Assembly (NCBI GenBank): GCA_030038035.1
Contig: JASHPP010000338.1
Coordinates: 1-12,494, forward strand
DNA: 12,494 nucleotides
From: Trebonia sp.
GTDB taxonomy: Bacteria > Actinomycetota > Actinomycetes > Streptosporangiales > Streptosporangiaceae
Reading direction: 5' to 3'
Below, piece by piece: positions 1 through 6,668 of the stretch (positions are counted from its first letter, which is position 1; every line of letters begins with the position of its first letter). The position numbers were made by a program, and so were the translations under genes. The notes below the pieces were generated by a model. That model was not told where the DNA came from. It searched no databases and saw nothing but the letters and a program-made list of their open reading frames with translations.

Positions 1-942
1 GGCGGGCGGCTGGTGCTGAACCGCTGGTTCGCGGCGGGCGCCGCGATCGCGGCCGCCTTCACCATCCCCGACATCTGGTGGCAGGCGCAGCACCAGTGGG
101 CCACGGTCGCCATGACGCGCGCGCTCGCGCAGGAAAACGGCGGCGCACGCAACATCGCCAACTGGGTGATCGGGCAGCTGCTCATGACCGCCCTGCCCAT
201 GGTGGTGGTCTGGGTACCCGGGCTGCGCTTCCTGTGGCGGTCCGGCCGGCCGGCCTGGCGCGCCCTGTCGTGGGCGTACGCGATCCTGTTCGTCTTCTTC
301 GCGCTCACCACCGGCGGGAAGATCTACTACCTGGCGGGCGCCTACATCTACCTCCTCGGGGCCGGGGCCGTCGCTCTCGACGCCTGGCTGGCCGCTCGCA
401 AGGGCCGGCCCCGCCGGCTCCTGCTGGCCACCGCGACAGCCACCGCGCTGGCCTTGCCGCTGACGCTGCCGGTGCTGCCGCCCGGCCACGTCGGCTGGAC
501 CCAGAAGGTGAACGCGGTACTGGCCGAGTCCGTCGGGTGGCCGCAGCTGGTCAGCACCGTCCGCACCGTATGGTTCTCGCTGCCGGCCAGCCAGCGGGCC
601 AGCGCGGTGATCTTCACCTCGAACTACGGCGAGGCCAGCGCGATCAACGTGCTGGGGCGGGGAACAGGCCTGCCGCAGGCCGTGAGCGGGCACAACACCT
701 ACTGGTGGTGGGGCCCGGGTAACCCGGGCGCGACCACCGTCGTGGCGGTCATGCCAGGGCCGGCCGACGGCGGCGGGGACGCCGCCTACCTGAGCCAGTT
801 CTTCACCAGCGTGCGGGCCGTTGCGACGCTGTCCAACCCGTACGGGCTGCATAACCAGGAGTGGCACGGCCACGTATACCTGTGCACCGGCCCGCGCCGC
901 CCCTGGGGCCAGATGTGGCCGCAGCTGCGCCAGTACAGCTGA
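1..942 (+). CDS. GT39/PMT-type membrane glycosyltransferase, C-terminal part (5' end outside window)
   Basis: The frame is open from base 1, so the gene begins upstream; the GTG at 13 is only the first start-type codon and is not a believable start. The visible ~313 residues contain about five hydrophobic membrane segments (near residues 10-25, 55-80, 92-105, 108-125 and 140-158, counting from base 1), then a soluble C-terminal part. The pieces DIWWQAQHQW, GGKIYYLAGAYIYLLGAGA, SNYGEASAINVLG and SGHNTYWWWGPG resemble the C-terminal half of actinobacterial GT39 (ArnT/dolichol-phosphate-mannose mannosyltransferase-like) proteins, which move a sugar from a polyprenyl-phosphate donor at the membrane. 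The catalytic N-terminal loops lie outside the window, so donor and acceptor cannot be inferred. Family assignment is fairly sure; the substrate is unknown. Ends at TGA 940-942. Confidence 0.8.
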   Translation, partial: GGRLVLNRWFAAGAAIAAAFTIPDIWWQAQHQWATVAMTRALAQENGGARNIANWVIGQLLMTALPMVVVWVPGLRFLWRSGRPAWRALSWAYAILFVFFALTTGGKIYYLAGAYIYLLGAGAVALDAWLAARKGRPRRLLLATATATALALPLTLPVLPPGHVGWTQKVNAVLAESVGWPQLVSTVRTVWFSLPASQRASAVIFTSNYGEASAINVLGRGTGLPQAVSGHNTYWWWGPGNPGATTVVAVMPGPADGGGDAAYLSQFFTSVRAVATLSNPYGLHNQEWHGHVYLCTGPRRPWGQMWPQLRQYS

Positions 943-1077
943 CGCGGCTCGGGTGCTGCCTCAGCCGGTCCTGGTTCCGGTCCTGGCGCAGGACGATCTC
1001 ACCTGCCTCCGATCCTCGACGGTCGACTGGCGCTGAACGTAAATTTGGCCGTAACGCGTTCACGAGGGATAGGTGCG
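943..1077. other. Intergenic gap upstream of the acyl-CoA synthetase
   Basis: These 135 bp separate the glycosyltransferase stop from the next start. An imperfect direct repeat (CCGGTCCTGG twice, 12-bp period, about 965-986) and a slightly AT-richer patch at 1037-1047 are visible. The patch could belong to a promoter, but I see no convincing -35/-10 pair and no terminator hairpin with a T run. Confidence 0.4.
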
Positions 1078-2649
1078 ATGCCGGACGACATTCTTACCAT
1101 CTACGCCCAGACCCAGCCGGACAAGCCGGGCATCATCGACGACAGGCCGGACGGGACCGTGGTCACCTGGACGTACGCCGAGTTCGAGGCACAGTCCAAC
1201 CGGGTGGCCAACCTGCTGCTGTCGGTGGGGGCCGGGCCGGGCCGCAAGGTGCTGTGGTGCGGGCCGAACTCCCCGCAGGTCGTGGCGGTGATGAGCGCCA
1301 CCAGGAAGATCGGCGCGATCGCCGTGCCGCTGAACTACCGGCTGACCCCGGAAGAGGCCCGCTACGTCATCAACCACAGCGACGCCGAGGTCGCCTACGT
1401 GGACTACGAGTACGCGCCGATGTTCGCGGGGCTGCGCGGCCGGCTGGAGAAGGTGCGCCACATCATCGCGGTCGGCGTCCCGAAGGGCGCGCAGAGCCCG
1501 GACGGGATGCTGACCGACGCCGACATCGCGGCCGCGCCGGCCAGCGTGCCCGACGTCGGGGATGCGACCGGCGGGGGCGGGGCGATGATCTACACCTCCG
1601 GCACGACGGGCAAGCCGAAGGGCGCGGTCCGCTACGGCCCGCCGGACCCGGAGGTCATGGGGGGCCTGCTGAACCTGTTCGGCTACCGGCCCGACGACAT
1701 CTACATCACCTCAGGCCCGCTGTACCACAGCGGCCCCAGCGCATTCATGGGCGCCGGCCTGCTCTTCGGCCAGACCATCGTCGTGCAGCGCAGGTTCGAC
1801 CCGCAGGACTGGCTGCGCCTGGTGGACAAGTACAAGGTGACCTCGACGTTCTCCGCCCCCGCGCTGATCCGGATGGTCTGCGCACTGCCAAGCGAAGTCA
1901 AGGACCGCTACGACCGATCCAGCATGCGCGTCATGGTGGTCAACGCCGCGCCGTGGAGCTACGCGCTCAAGCAGCAGTACGTGGCGGACTTCCCGCCCGG
2001 GTCGCTGTTCGAGGTCTACGGGTCGACCGAGCTCGGCGTCGACACCGTGCTGAAGCCCGAGGACCAGATGCGCAAGCCGGGCTCGTGCGGCCAGCCGGCT
2101 CCCGGCATCGAGATCGTGCTGTTCGACGAGGACGGCCAGCCTGTGACAGGTACCGGCCCCGATCATCCGGGCGAGGTTTTCGTGCGGTCCAAGGTCGTGT
2201 TCGACGCCTATTACAAGAACGACGCCAGCTATTCCTCGAACAGCCGCGGCGACTTCCACACGGTCGGCGACATCGCGTACTGGGATGACGAGGGCTACCT
2301 GTACATCTGCGACCGCAAGACCGACATGATCATCTCGGGCGGGATGAACATCTACCCGGCCGAGATCGAGGCGGTGCTGGAGCAGCATCCCGGGATCTAC
2401 GACGTCGCGGTGTTCGGCATCCCGTCGGAGGAGTGGGGCGAGGTCGTGCACGCAACCGTCGTGCGGTCACCGGGATCGTCGCTGACCGAGCAGGAGATCA
2501 CCGCGTTCGCGCGCGAGCACCTGGCCGGTTACAAGGTCCCGCGGTCGGTGGACTTCACCGACGAGCTGCCGCGCACCGGATCGGGCAAGCTTCTCAAGCG
2601 CCAGCTCCGCGCGCCCTACTGGGCCGGCCGGACCGCCCAAGTCGGATAA
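1078..2649 (+). CDS. Acyl-CoA synthetase / AMP-dependent ligase (FadD-like)
   Basis: A 523-residue ANL-superfamily adenylate-forming enzyme, expected to activate a carboxylic acid with ATP to an acyl-adenylate and then form the CoA thioester in the cytoplasm. The P-loop-like A3 motif TSGTTGKPKG is at residues 173-182, the A5 motif YGSTELG at 314-320, and the A7/A8 hinge DRKTDMIISGGMNIYP starts at 412. The C-terminal GSGKLLKR carries the catalytic lysine K504, so all core motifs are intact and length is normal. I chose ATG 1078 because GAGGGATAGG lies just upstream; a TTG at 1045 would add 11 residues unlike the family. The acid substrate (fatty acid, aromatic acid or other) cannot be read from sequence. 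It stands alone, followed after 24 bp by the CipC-like gene, possibly co-transcribed. Confidence 0.93.
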   Translation: MPDDILTIYAQTQPDKPGIIDDRPDGTVVTWTYAEFEAQSNRVANLLLSVGAGPGRKVLWCGPNSPQVVAVMSATRKIGAIAVPLNYRLTPEEARYVINHSDAEVAYVDYEYAPMFAGLRGRLEKVRHIIAVGVPKGAQSPDGMLTDADIAAAPASVPDVGDATGGGGAMIYTSGTTGKPKGAVRYGPPDPEVMGGLLNLFGYRPDDIYITSGPLYHSGPSAFMGAGLLFGQTIVVQRRFDPQDWLRLVDKYKVTSTFSAPALIRMVCALPSEVKDRYDRSSMRVMVVNAAPWSYALKQQYVADFPPGSLFEVYGSTELGVDTVLKPEDQMRKPGSCGQPAPGIEIVLFDEDGQPVTGTGPDHPGEVFVRSKVVFDAYYKNDASYSSNSRGDFHTVGDIAYWDDEGYLYICDRKTDMIISGGMNIYPAEIEAVLEQHPGIYDVAVFGIPSEEWGEVVHATVVRSPGSSLTEQEITAFAREHLAGYKVPRSVDFTDELPRTGSGKLLKRQLRAPYWAGRTAQVG

Positions 2650-2673
2650 CGCGATCGGCTAGGGTCGGGAACC

Positions 2674-2997
2674 ATGGGATTCTTCGACAGGCTCGGCGCC
2701 CAGGGCGCCTACGACCAGGTGTACGGCGGCAGGATGGAGCACCGCGACGTCTCGCACGAGCTGCTCGCGGGGGCGGCCGGCTTTGAGGCCGTGCGCATGT
2801 ACGAGCACCACCGCGAGCGCGAGGGCATCATCGAGCACCACGCGCTCGGCAAGGAACTGCTGGCCGGCTTCGCCGCGGCCGAGGTCGACAAGCACTTCGA
2901 CGGCGGCCGGTACGGTCACCTGGACCGCGAGCAGGCCAGGTTCGCGGCCCAGCAGCAGGCGGACTACCTCTGGCAGCAGCAGTACGGCCGGTACTGA
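2674..2997 (+). CDS. CipC-like / DUF3759-like small protein
   Basis: A 107-residue, charged, His- and Gln-rich protein without signal peptide or membrane segment. SHELLAGAAGFEAVRMYEHH (residues 27-46) and HALGKELLAGFAAAEVDKHFD (from about residue 56) closely match my memory of the two repeated helical motifs of the CipC/DUF3759 family (SHEL-AGAA-FEA, and AKELLAGFAG-EVDK). That family is named for the concanamycin-induced protein C of Aspergillus and is best known from fungi; its biochemical function is not established. The full small domain appears present, ending in a Gln/Tyr-rich tail. The start is ATG 2674 with AGGG about 9 nt upstream. It lies 24 bp after the acyl-CoA synthetase and converges on the DinB-like gene. 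Family call is by recognition and not by search; role unknown, perhaps stress-related by analogy. Confidence 0.72.
   Translation: MGFFDRLGAQGAYDQVYGGRMEHRDVSHELLAGAAGFEAVRMYEHHREREGIIEHHALGKELLAGFAAAEVDKHFDGGRYGHLDREQARFAAQQQADYLWQQQYGRY
2980..2996 (+). repeat. Small inverted repeat at the CipC-like stop
   Basis: CAGTAC (2980-2985) and GTACTG (2991-2996) form a 6-bp stem with a 5-nt loop overlapping the stop codon of the CipC-like gene. There is no T tract, so a terminator role is only possible. Confidence 0.3.
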
Positions 2998-3005
2998 ACC
3001 GGGCC

Positions 3006-3029
3006 GGAAGCCTACCCTTTACCGCTTCC
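3006..3029. terminator. Possible bidirectional terminator between convergent genes
   Basis: GGAAGC (3006-3011) and GCTTCC (3024-3029) are perfect complements with a 12-nt loop. They sit in the 14-bp junction and the 3' end of the minus-strand gene, where two genes meet tail to tail. The stem is short and lacks a T run, so this is tentative. Confidence 0.3.
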
Positions 3030-3809
3030 CGCGCCGGAGGGGCGAATCTCCAGGACGGCCAGGTCGCGTTCGGCGTAAAGCCGGTGTTCCCACTCCTCGT
3101 TGAGGATGACAAGCAGGCAGTCGCGCACCGGGTACGCGCGCGGCTTGGGCCAGCCGGGGCCCTCCACCGGCGTGGTGGTACCGGCCAGCGCCTGATCGGT
3201 CAGCCCGGCGAGGAAGTCGCGCACGCCGGACATGCGGTCCCGGCGCAGTTCGAGCACCACCTCTAGCGGGGGCCGGGCCGCGCGGTCGCGGGGTACCCCC
3301 GGCGCGTCCGGCATCTCGTCCCAGGGGAGGTCAAGCGGATCCCAGGGCGCCGGGTCGCCGAGGATCGCCCGGCGGAACCAGGCGTCGGTCGCGAACACGA
3401 GATGGCGCAGCGTCTGGATGAACGACCACTCCCCGTGCACCGACTCCTGCAGCGCCGCGGGCGGGAGCCGGCGGGCCCGCGCCACTGTCTGGTCCCACAG
3501 GCGCTCCAGGATGCCCCATGCCTGGCGGAAGCCGGCCGGGTCCGCGGGGCGCATCCTGGCCCGGTCCGGGTAGCGCCGGTTCAGCTCGGCCTCGATCAGC
3601 GGCCCGATGTCGACGCCGTTGACGCTCACGTTCACGATCTCGCCGTGGATGTCGACGTCGACCAGCTCGACGCCGCGCAGCACCGCCCGGCTCAGGTCCA
3701 CGCCGCGGAACGTGGCGTCCGTCAGTTTGCTTGCGAAGAACTCCGAGCCGGCCAGGTCGCAGCGGCCGAACCGCGACCCGCGCAGATCCGCACCAGAGAA
3801 GTCAGCCAT
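3012..3809 (-). CDS. Pentapeptide-repeat / DinB-like fusion protein
   Basis: A 265-residue protein of two parts. Residues 1-55 hold A(D/N)LXX-type pentapeptide repeats (FSGADLRGSRFGRCDLAGSEF and following, continuing through DATFRGVDLSRAVLRGVEL), which fold as a short right-handed beta helix. Residues ~75-255 look like a DinB/YfiT-type four-helix bundle: HGEWSFIQTLRHLVFATDAWFRRA (H125, H136) and EEWEHRLYAERDL (H242) fit the usual metal-binding histidines. Known DinB-fold proteins include metal-dependent thiol-S-transferases (mycothiol- or bacillithiol-dependent), but no substrate can be assigned here. The start at ATG 3809 gives MADFSGADL; in-frame codons upstream would run into the neighbouring gene. 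It lies 28 bp downstream of the oxidoreductase stop, so the two probably share a transcript. No signal peptide or membrane helix. Confidence 0.82.
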   Translation of the reverse strand: MADFSGADLRGSRFGRCDLAGSEFFASKLTDATFRGVDLSRAVLRGVELVDVDIHGEIVNVSVNGVDIGPLIEAELNRRYPDRARMRPADPAGFRQAWGILERLWDQTVARARRLPPAALQESVHGEWSFIQTLRHLVFATDAWFRRAILGDPAPWDPLDLPWDEMPDAPGVPRDRAARPPLEVVLELRRDRMSGVRDFLAGLTDQALAGTTTPVEGPGWPKPRAYPVRDCLLVILNEEWEHRLYAERDLAVLEIRPSGAGSGKG

Positions 3810-3837
3810 GCCCGACCATAACTCCGGCCGGCCGCCG

Positions 3838-4749
3838 TTAGCTGCCGGTTTCCGGCCACCAGGCCTGATGTGCCCTGGTGTGGTCGGCGGCGGGGCCGAG
3901 TTCGCCAAGCGCCTTCGCCCAGCGCTCGTCGGCGAGGGCGACCATCGGCGCGTCGATCCCCGCGGCGGCGGCCACGCTCGCCGCGATGTGCACGTCCTTG
4001 GCAAGCAGGCCGAGCGCGAACCCGGTCCCGTAGCGGCCGGTGAGCACCTGCGCGCCGAAGGTCTGGCTGACGAAGCTCCGCCCGGTCGAGGCGTTGATAA
4101 TGTCGATCATGACTTGCGGGTCGAGGCCGAACCGCTTCCCGGCGGCCAGCGCCTCCGCGGTGGCGCAGTGCGTCGCCGCGGCGACGACGTTGTTCAGCGC
4201 CTTCATGGCGTGCCCGCTGCCGAGGCCGCCGGTCACGAACTGCCTGGCCGGGTCGCCGAGCACCCGCAGCACGTCCTGCGCCCTGGCGATGTCGTCCGGC
4301 GCGCCGCCGGCCATGATCGCGAGCTCGCCGGCGACCGCCCCTGGCACTCCCCCGGACACCGGCGCGTCGACGACCCGCACGCGCAGCGGCTCGAGCTCAC
4401 CGGCGAGCCGCAGCGTGTCCGAAGGATCCGACGAGCTCATCTCGACGACAAGCGTGCCCGCCCGCAGCGCCCGCCCGATGCCGCCGTCCCACCGCAGCAG
4501 CGCGTCCTGGACCACGGTGCCGTCCGGGAGCATGGTCACCACGATGTCCGCGGCCGAGAACGCGTCCGGTGACCCGGCGACGGTCACGCCGGGGTGCGCG
4601 GCGGCGAAACGCTCTTCGGCCGCTGGCGCGCTGTCGCGCACGACGAGCGCGAAGCCCGCGCTGTGCAGGTTGTGCGCCATCGGCCGGCCCATGTTGCCGA
4701 GTCCGACGAAGCCGATCGTGAGGTGCTGCCCTGTGCTTGTTCCACTCAT
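3838..4749 (-). CDS. NAD(P)-dependent oxidoreductase, 3-hydroxyisobutyrate dehydrogenase family
   Basis: A 303-residue beta-hydroxyacid dehydrogenase of normal length. The Rossmann dinucleotide motif GFVGLGNMG is at residues 13-21, the substrate-binding DAPVSGG at 128-134, and the catalytic lysine lies in GSGHAMKALNN (K183). A cofactor-site LAKD occurs near residue 250. Relatives reduce or oxidise 3-hydroxyisobutyrate, tartronate semialdehyde, glyoxylate/succinic semialdehyde or imines, so the substrate is open. The N-terminal position of the Rossmann motif favours ATG 4749 (MSGTSTGQ); the frame continues upstream to about 4869, but that stretch looks non-coding. A weak GGAAG lies rather far (~13 nt) upstream, so the start is not certain. 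First gene of a probable two-gene unit with the DinB-like protein; no valine-catabolism genes are nearby to support a strict MmsB role. Confidence 0.88.
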   Translation of the reverse strand: MSGTSTGQHLTIGFVGLGNMGRPMAHNLHSAGFALVVRDSAPAAEERFAAAHPGVTVAGSPDAFSAADIVVTMLPDGTVVQDALLRWDGGIGRALRAGTLVVEMSSSDPSDTLRLAGELEPLRVRVVDAPVSGGVPGAVAGELAIMAGGAPDDIARAQDVLRVLGDPARQFVTGGLGSGHAMKALNNVVAAATHCATAEALAAGKRFGLDPQVMIDIINASTGRSFVSQTFGAQVLTGRYGTGFALGLLAKDVHIAASVAAAAGIDAPMVALADERWAKALGELGPAADHTRAHQAWWPETGS

Positions 4750-4836
4750 CGACGCTGCCGTTCTTCCGCTGGTGGCCTGGCCTTTCGCCTCGATTCTCAC
4801 CGACGGCAGGCCGGCGCGGCCATAGGGCGAAGTGAC

Positions 4837-4861
4837 GGGATCGTTCGGGATAAATATGGGG
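4837..4861. repeat. 25-bp repeat, copy 1 (intergenic)
   Basis: GGGATCGTTCGGGATA (4837-4852) is repeated exactly inside nadB at 12177-12192. The match extends imperfectly to 25 bp (21 of 25 identical). Here it lies between the oxidoreductase start and the end of the anti-sigma/Asp23 gene, in a patch with more A/T (GATAAATATGG). Confidence 0.5.
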
Positions 4862-4890
4862 TGCGGCACCAGCGGGCACCGGCGGGCACC
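4861..4890. repeat. Three imperfect 10-bp tandem units
   Basis: GTGCGGCACC, AGCGGGCACC and GGCGGGCACC follow each other directly, just downstream (minus-strand sense) of the anti-sigma/Asp23 stop codon. They can pair weakly on the minus strand (GGTGC with GCACC), so they might contribute to a 3' structure; no function is evident. Confidence 0.4.
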
Positions 4891-4892
4891 TT

Positions 4893-5444
4893 TTACGCGG
4901 CGTGAATGTCGACCACCTCGATGTCGATGGGGCCCAGCGTGAGGCCCAGCTGGGCGCGGGCGGCCATCCGGACCGCCCGGCGGACGGCCCCGGCGGCGGA
5001 CAGCGCCGGTATGCCGTAGCGGACGCTGATCGTGAGCTTGAGGCCCGCGCAGGCGCTCGTGTCACGGGCGGCCGGGATGAGCCTGCAGCTTCTGGCGCGG
5101 ACGCCGTCGACGGCGTCGCCGGCCGCGCGCAGCACGGCGGCGGCGGCGCGCTCGCTGACGCACAGCCGGATTCCCGCCGGGCCGGGCAGCGCGATCAGGG
5201 GCGCCGGGAGGATCCGGGCCCCGACCACCGCCATGACCCGGCCGGAAAGGTCGGCGGGCGGCCGCACCGGTTCGGCGGCGAGCTCACTGGTGGCCGTGCG
5301 CAGGAGGCGGATCTGGCTCAGCGCGGCCTGGCAGTGCTCGCACGCCCTGGCGTGCTCGTCCGGGGTGCCGCCGGCGAGGTGGTCCCACAGCTCGTCGACG
5401 TGGTGTCCGCAGGGTAGGCGGTCGCCCGGCGGGGTCACCGCCAC
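4893..5444 (-). CDS. Putative zinc-finger anti-sigma factor with C-terminal Asp23-like domain
   Basis: A 183-residue protein. The N-terminus has a ZAS-type zinc finger: C12/H14 upstream, then H31-x3-C35-x2-C38 (HARACEHC), as in zinc-binding anti-sigma factors. A linker (about 60-130) contains a second conserved-looking block (CVSERAAAAVLRAAGDAVDGVRARSCRL). Residues 135-181 (LKLTISVRYGIPALSAAGAVRRAV...LGLTLGPIDIEVVDI) show the strand-helix-strand pattern of the Asp23/Gls24 C-terminal half. No membrane helix is visible, unlike many anti-sigma factors. It starts at GTG 5444, overlapping the sigma stop by 10 nt, which implies translational coupling and a matched sigma partner. I infer that it holds the sigma factor and contacts the Asp23 proteins encoded divergently. 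Gene boundaries are sure; anti-sigma activity is inferred from the finger and position. Confidence 0.75.
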   Translation of the reverse strand: MAVTPPGDRLPCGHHVDELWDHLAGGTPDEHARACEHCQAALSQIRLLRTATSELAAEPVRPPADLSGRVMAVVGARILPAPLIALPGPAGIRLCVSERAAAAVLRAAGDAVDGVRARSCRLIPAARDTSACAGLKLTISVRYGIPALSAAGAVRRAVRMAARAQLGLTLGPIDIEVVDIHAA

Positions 5445-5998
5445 GGCCTCAGTTCGGCTGCCAGCTGGGGGCGGGCCCGGTGCAGCCGCCCGCGGACGGC
5501 GTCGGGAGTCGTGTGCAGGATGGTGGCGACCTCCTCATAGGTCATTCCCTCCATTTCCCGAAGGACCCAGCACGCCCGCTGCTCGGGTGTCAGATGGCTC
5601 AGGGCGCACCGCAGCGCGGTCGCCAGGCCGTCGGCGAGCGCGTGCTCCTCCGGCCCGGGCGACCGGTCACTGGCGGCGGCCGTCGCCGTGGCGTCGAGCG
5701 GGACCAGCGGCCGTGTCGTGCGCAGCGCGCTCAGCGCCCGCGTGACGGCGATGCGGTACAGCCAGGCGGCGAAGGCCTGTTCGGCCTTGATCCCGTGCAG
5801 CAGCCGCCAGGCCGCGGTGAACGCCTCCTGAGCCGTGTCGGCGGCGCCGCCGGGGTCGGCGAGGATGCGCAGCGCGATCCGGTAAACCGGGACCCGGTAG
5901 CGCCGGACGAGCGCCTCGAACGCGGCGATGTCCCCTTCGCGGGCCCGCACGACGAGGGTGGCGTCATCGAGGGCATCGACGATCGGCCTGCGCGCCAT
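5435..5998 (-). CDS. ECF-type RNA polymerase sigma factor
   Basis: A 187-residue sigma-70 family protein with only regions 2 and 4. Region 2 spans about residues 13-82 (EGDIAAFEALVRRYRVPVYRIALRIL...DTAQEAFTAAWRLL...FAAWLYRIAVTRAL), including the -10-recognition and core-binding helices. Region 4 spans about 129-185 (LSHLTPEQRACWVLREMEGMTYEEVATILHTTPDAVRGRLHRARPQLAAEL) with the helix-turn-helix that reads the -35. It overlaps its putative anti-sigma gene. I chose ATG 5998 (MARRPIVDALDD) since the acidic first helix follows at once; a GTG at 6037 would add 13 residues, and neither start has a strong Shine-Dalgarno. Divergent location suggests it controls the Asp23 operon and perhaps itself, but I could not find a matching promoter pair by eye. 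Confidence 0.9.
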   Translation of the reverse strand: MARRPIVDALDDATLVVRAREGDIAAFEALVRRYRVPVYRIALRILADPGGAADTAQEAFTAAWRLLHGIKAEQAFAAWLYRIAVTRALSALRTTRPLVPLDATATAAASDRSPGPEEHALADGLATALRCALSHLTPEQRACWVLREMEGMTYEEVATILHTTPDAVRGRLHRARPQLAAELRPWR

Positions 5999-6041
5999 AT
6001 AGTCCGGATGCCCAAGCCACAATGAATCAACCTTCACGCTG

Positions 6042-6057
6042 TGTGACGCATTTCACA
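6042..6057. promoter_or_regulatory. Crp/Fnr-family operator, TGTGA-N6-TCACA
   Basis: TGTGA (6042-6046), six bases (CGCATT), then TCACA (6053-6057) make a perfect palindrome identical to the half-sites bound by cAMP receptor proteins, including actinobacterial Crp/GlxR-type regulators. Its near edge is 43 bp upstream of the sigma ATG and 134 bp upstream of the Asp23 GTG, so control of the sigma gene, or of both units, is plausible. Binding is inferred. Confidence 0.65.
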
Positions 6058-6177
6058 TCTGCCTCTCCCGTGACATTCTGTACTGGCGCCGCGTCTTGCT
6101 GTCATGTCCTGCCACCGGGATGACGCAGCGGAGGACGTGGCTCACGGACGGCAGGGACGCAAGTCACACACCGACGT

Positions 6178-6183
6178 GAGGAG
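6178..6183 (+). promoter_or_regulatory. Ribosome binding site of the first Asp23 gene
   Basis: GAGGAG lies 8 nt before the GTG at 6192. This is a strong Shine-Dalgarno and decides the start over any alternative. Confidence 0.75.
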
Positions 6184-6191
6184 CCCAGACC

Positions 6192-6668
6192 GTGAGCACA
6201 TCCGACACTGAGAGCACCACCTCCACCTCGAGCACGACGACTGCCACTGTGCCCGCGCCGCGCAGGTCCGCCGCCGAACTAGTGAGCGAGCACGGGAACA
6301 CGACGATCGCCGACGTGGTGGTGGCGAAGATCGTCGCGCTGGCCACCCGCGAGGTAGACGGCGTGTACGCGATGGGCGGCGGCACCGCGCGCATGATGGG
6401 GGCCGTGCGTCAGCGGGTGCCCGGCGTCGCGGCGAGCAGCACTCAGGGAGTGGCCGTCGAGGTCGGCGCCCGGCAGGCCGCCGCCGATATCGACCTCGTG
6501 GTCGAGTACGGCGTGTCCATCCCTGACCTGGCCAACGCGGTCCGCAACAACGTGATCAGCCAGGTGGAAAGCATCTGCGGCCTCGAGGTCACCGAGGTCA
6601 ACGTCGGCATCGACGACATTCACCTTCCTGGCGAGCAGGACAGTGACACGTCGCCGCGGGTCCAGTGA
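6192..6668 (+). CDS. Asp23/Gls24 family envelope stress protein (first paralogue)
   Basis: A 158-residue protein. Residues 1-25 are a Ser/Thr-rich disordered leader. The Asp23 domain spans about 36-145: GNTTIADVVVAKIVALATREVDGVYAMGGG, then QGVAVEVGARQAAADIDLVVEYGVSIPDLANAVRNNVISQVESICGLEVTEVNVGIDDI. This is the most canonical Asp23 sequence of the cluster. In Staphylococcus, Asp23 is an abundant membrane-associated protein held by AmaP and linked to cell-envelope homeostasis; it has no known enzyme activity. The start is GTG 6192 behind a strong GAGGAG. First gene of a six-gene operon; its TGA overlaps the next gene's GTG by 4 nt. Expected to sit on the inner face of the membrane through the anchors encoded downstream. 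Confidence 0.93.
   Translation: MSTSDTESTTSTSSTTTATVPAPRRSAAELVSEHGNTTIADVVVAKIVALATREVDGVYAMGGGTARMMGAVRQRVPGVAASSTQGVAVEVGARQAAADIDLVVEYGVSIPDLANAVRNNVISQVESICGLEVTEVNVGIDDIHLPGEQDSDTSPRVQ

Larger units (their letters stand above)
5999..6191. promoter_or_regulatory. Divergent control region between the sigma gene and the Asp23 operon
   Basis: The longest gene-free stretch in the window (193 bp) and the only place where promoters for both divergent units can lie. It holds a perfect Crp-type palindrome (6042-6057) and the Asp23 ribosome binding site (6178-6183). I found no convincing ECF-type GGAAC/GTC pair and no TTGACA/TATAAT pair. Confidence 0.6.

Noticed and set aside
861..2288. A 475-codon open plus-strand frame overlapping the acyl-CoA synthetase
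   Set aside because: Arg/Gly/Pro/Ala-rich shadow of the +1 frame with no family motif; the overlapping synthetase has all its motifs.
1711..2451. A 246-codon minus-strand frame opposite the acyl-CoA synthetase
   Set aside because: His/Asp/Val-rich antisense shadow with no recognisable domain.
3810..4004. Upstream extension of the DinB-like gene to 4004
   Set aside because: It would run into the oxidoreductase coding region; the added residues are Pro/Arg-rich and unlike the family.
6163..6180. Second Crp-like site (GTCAC ... GTGAG)
   Set aside because: Half-sites are in the wrong orientation and imperfect, with an 8-nt spacer.
6058..6190. ECF-type promoter (GGAAC ... GTC) for autoregulation of the sigma locus
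   Set aside because: No properly spaced pair was found on either strand; stray GGA and GTC words are expected at this GC content.
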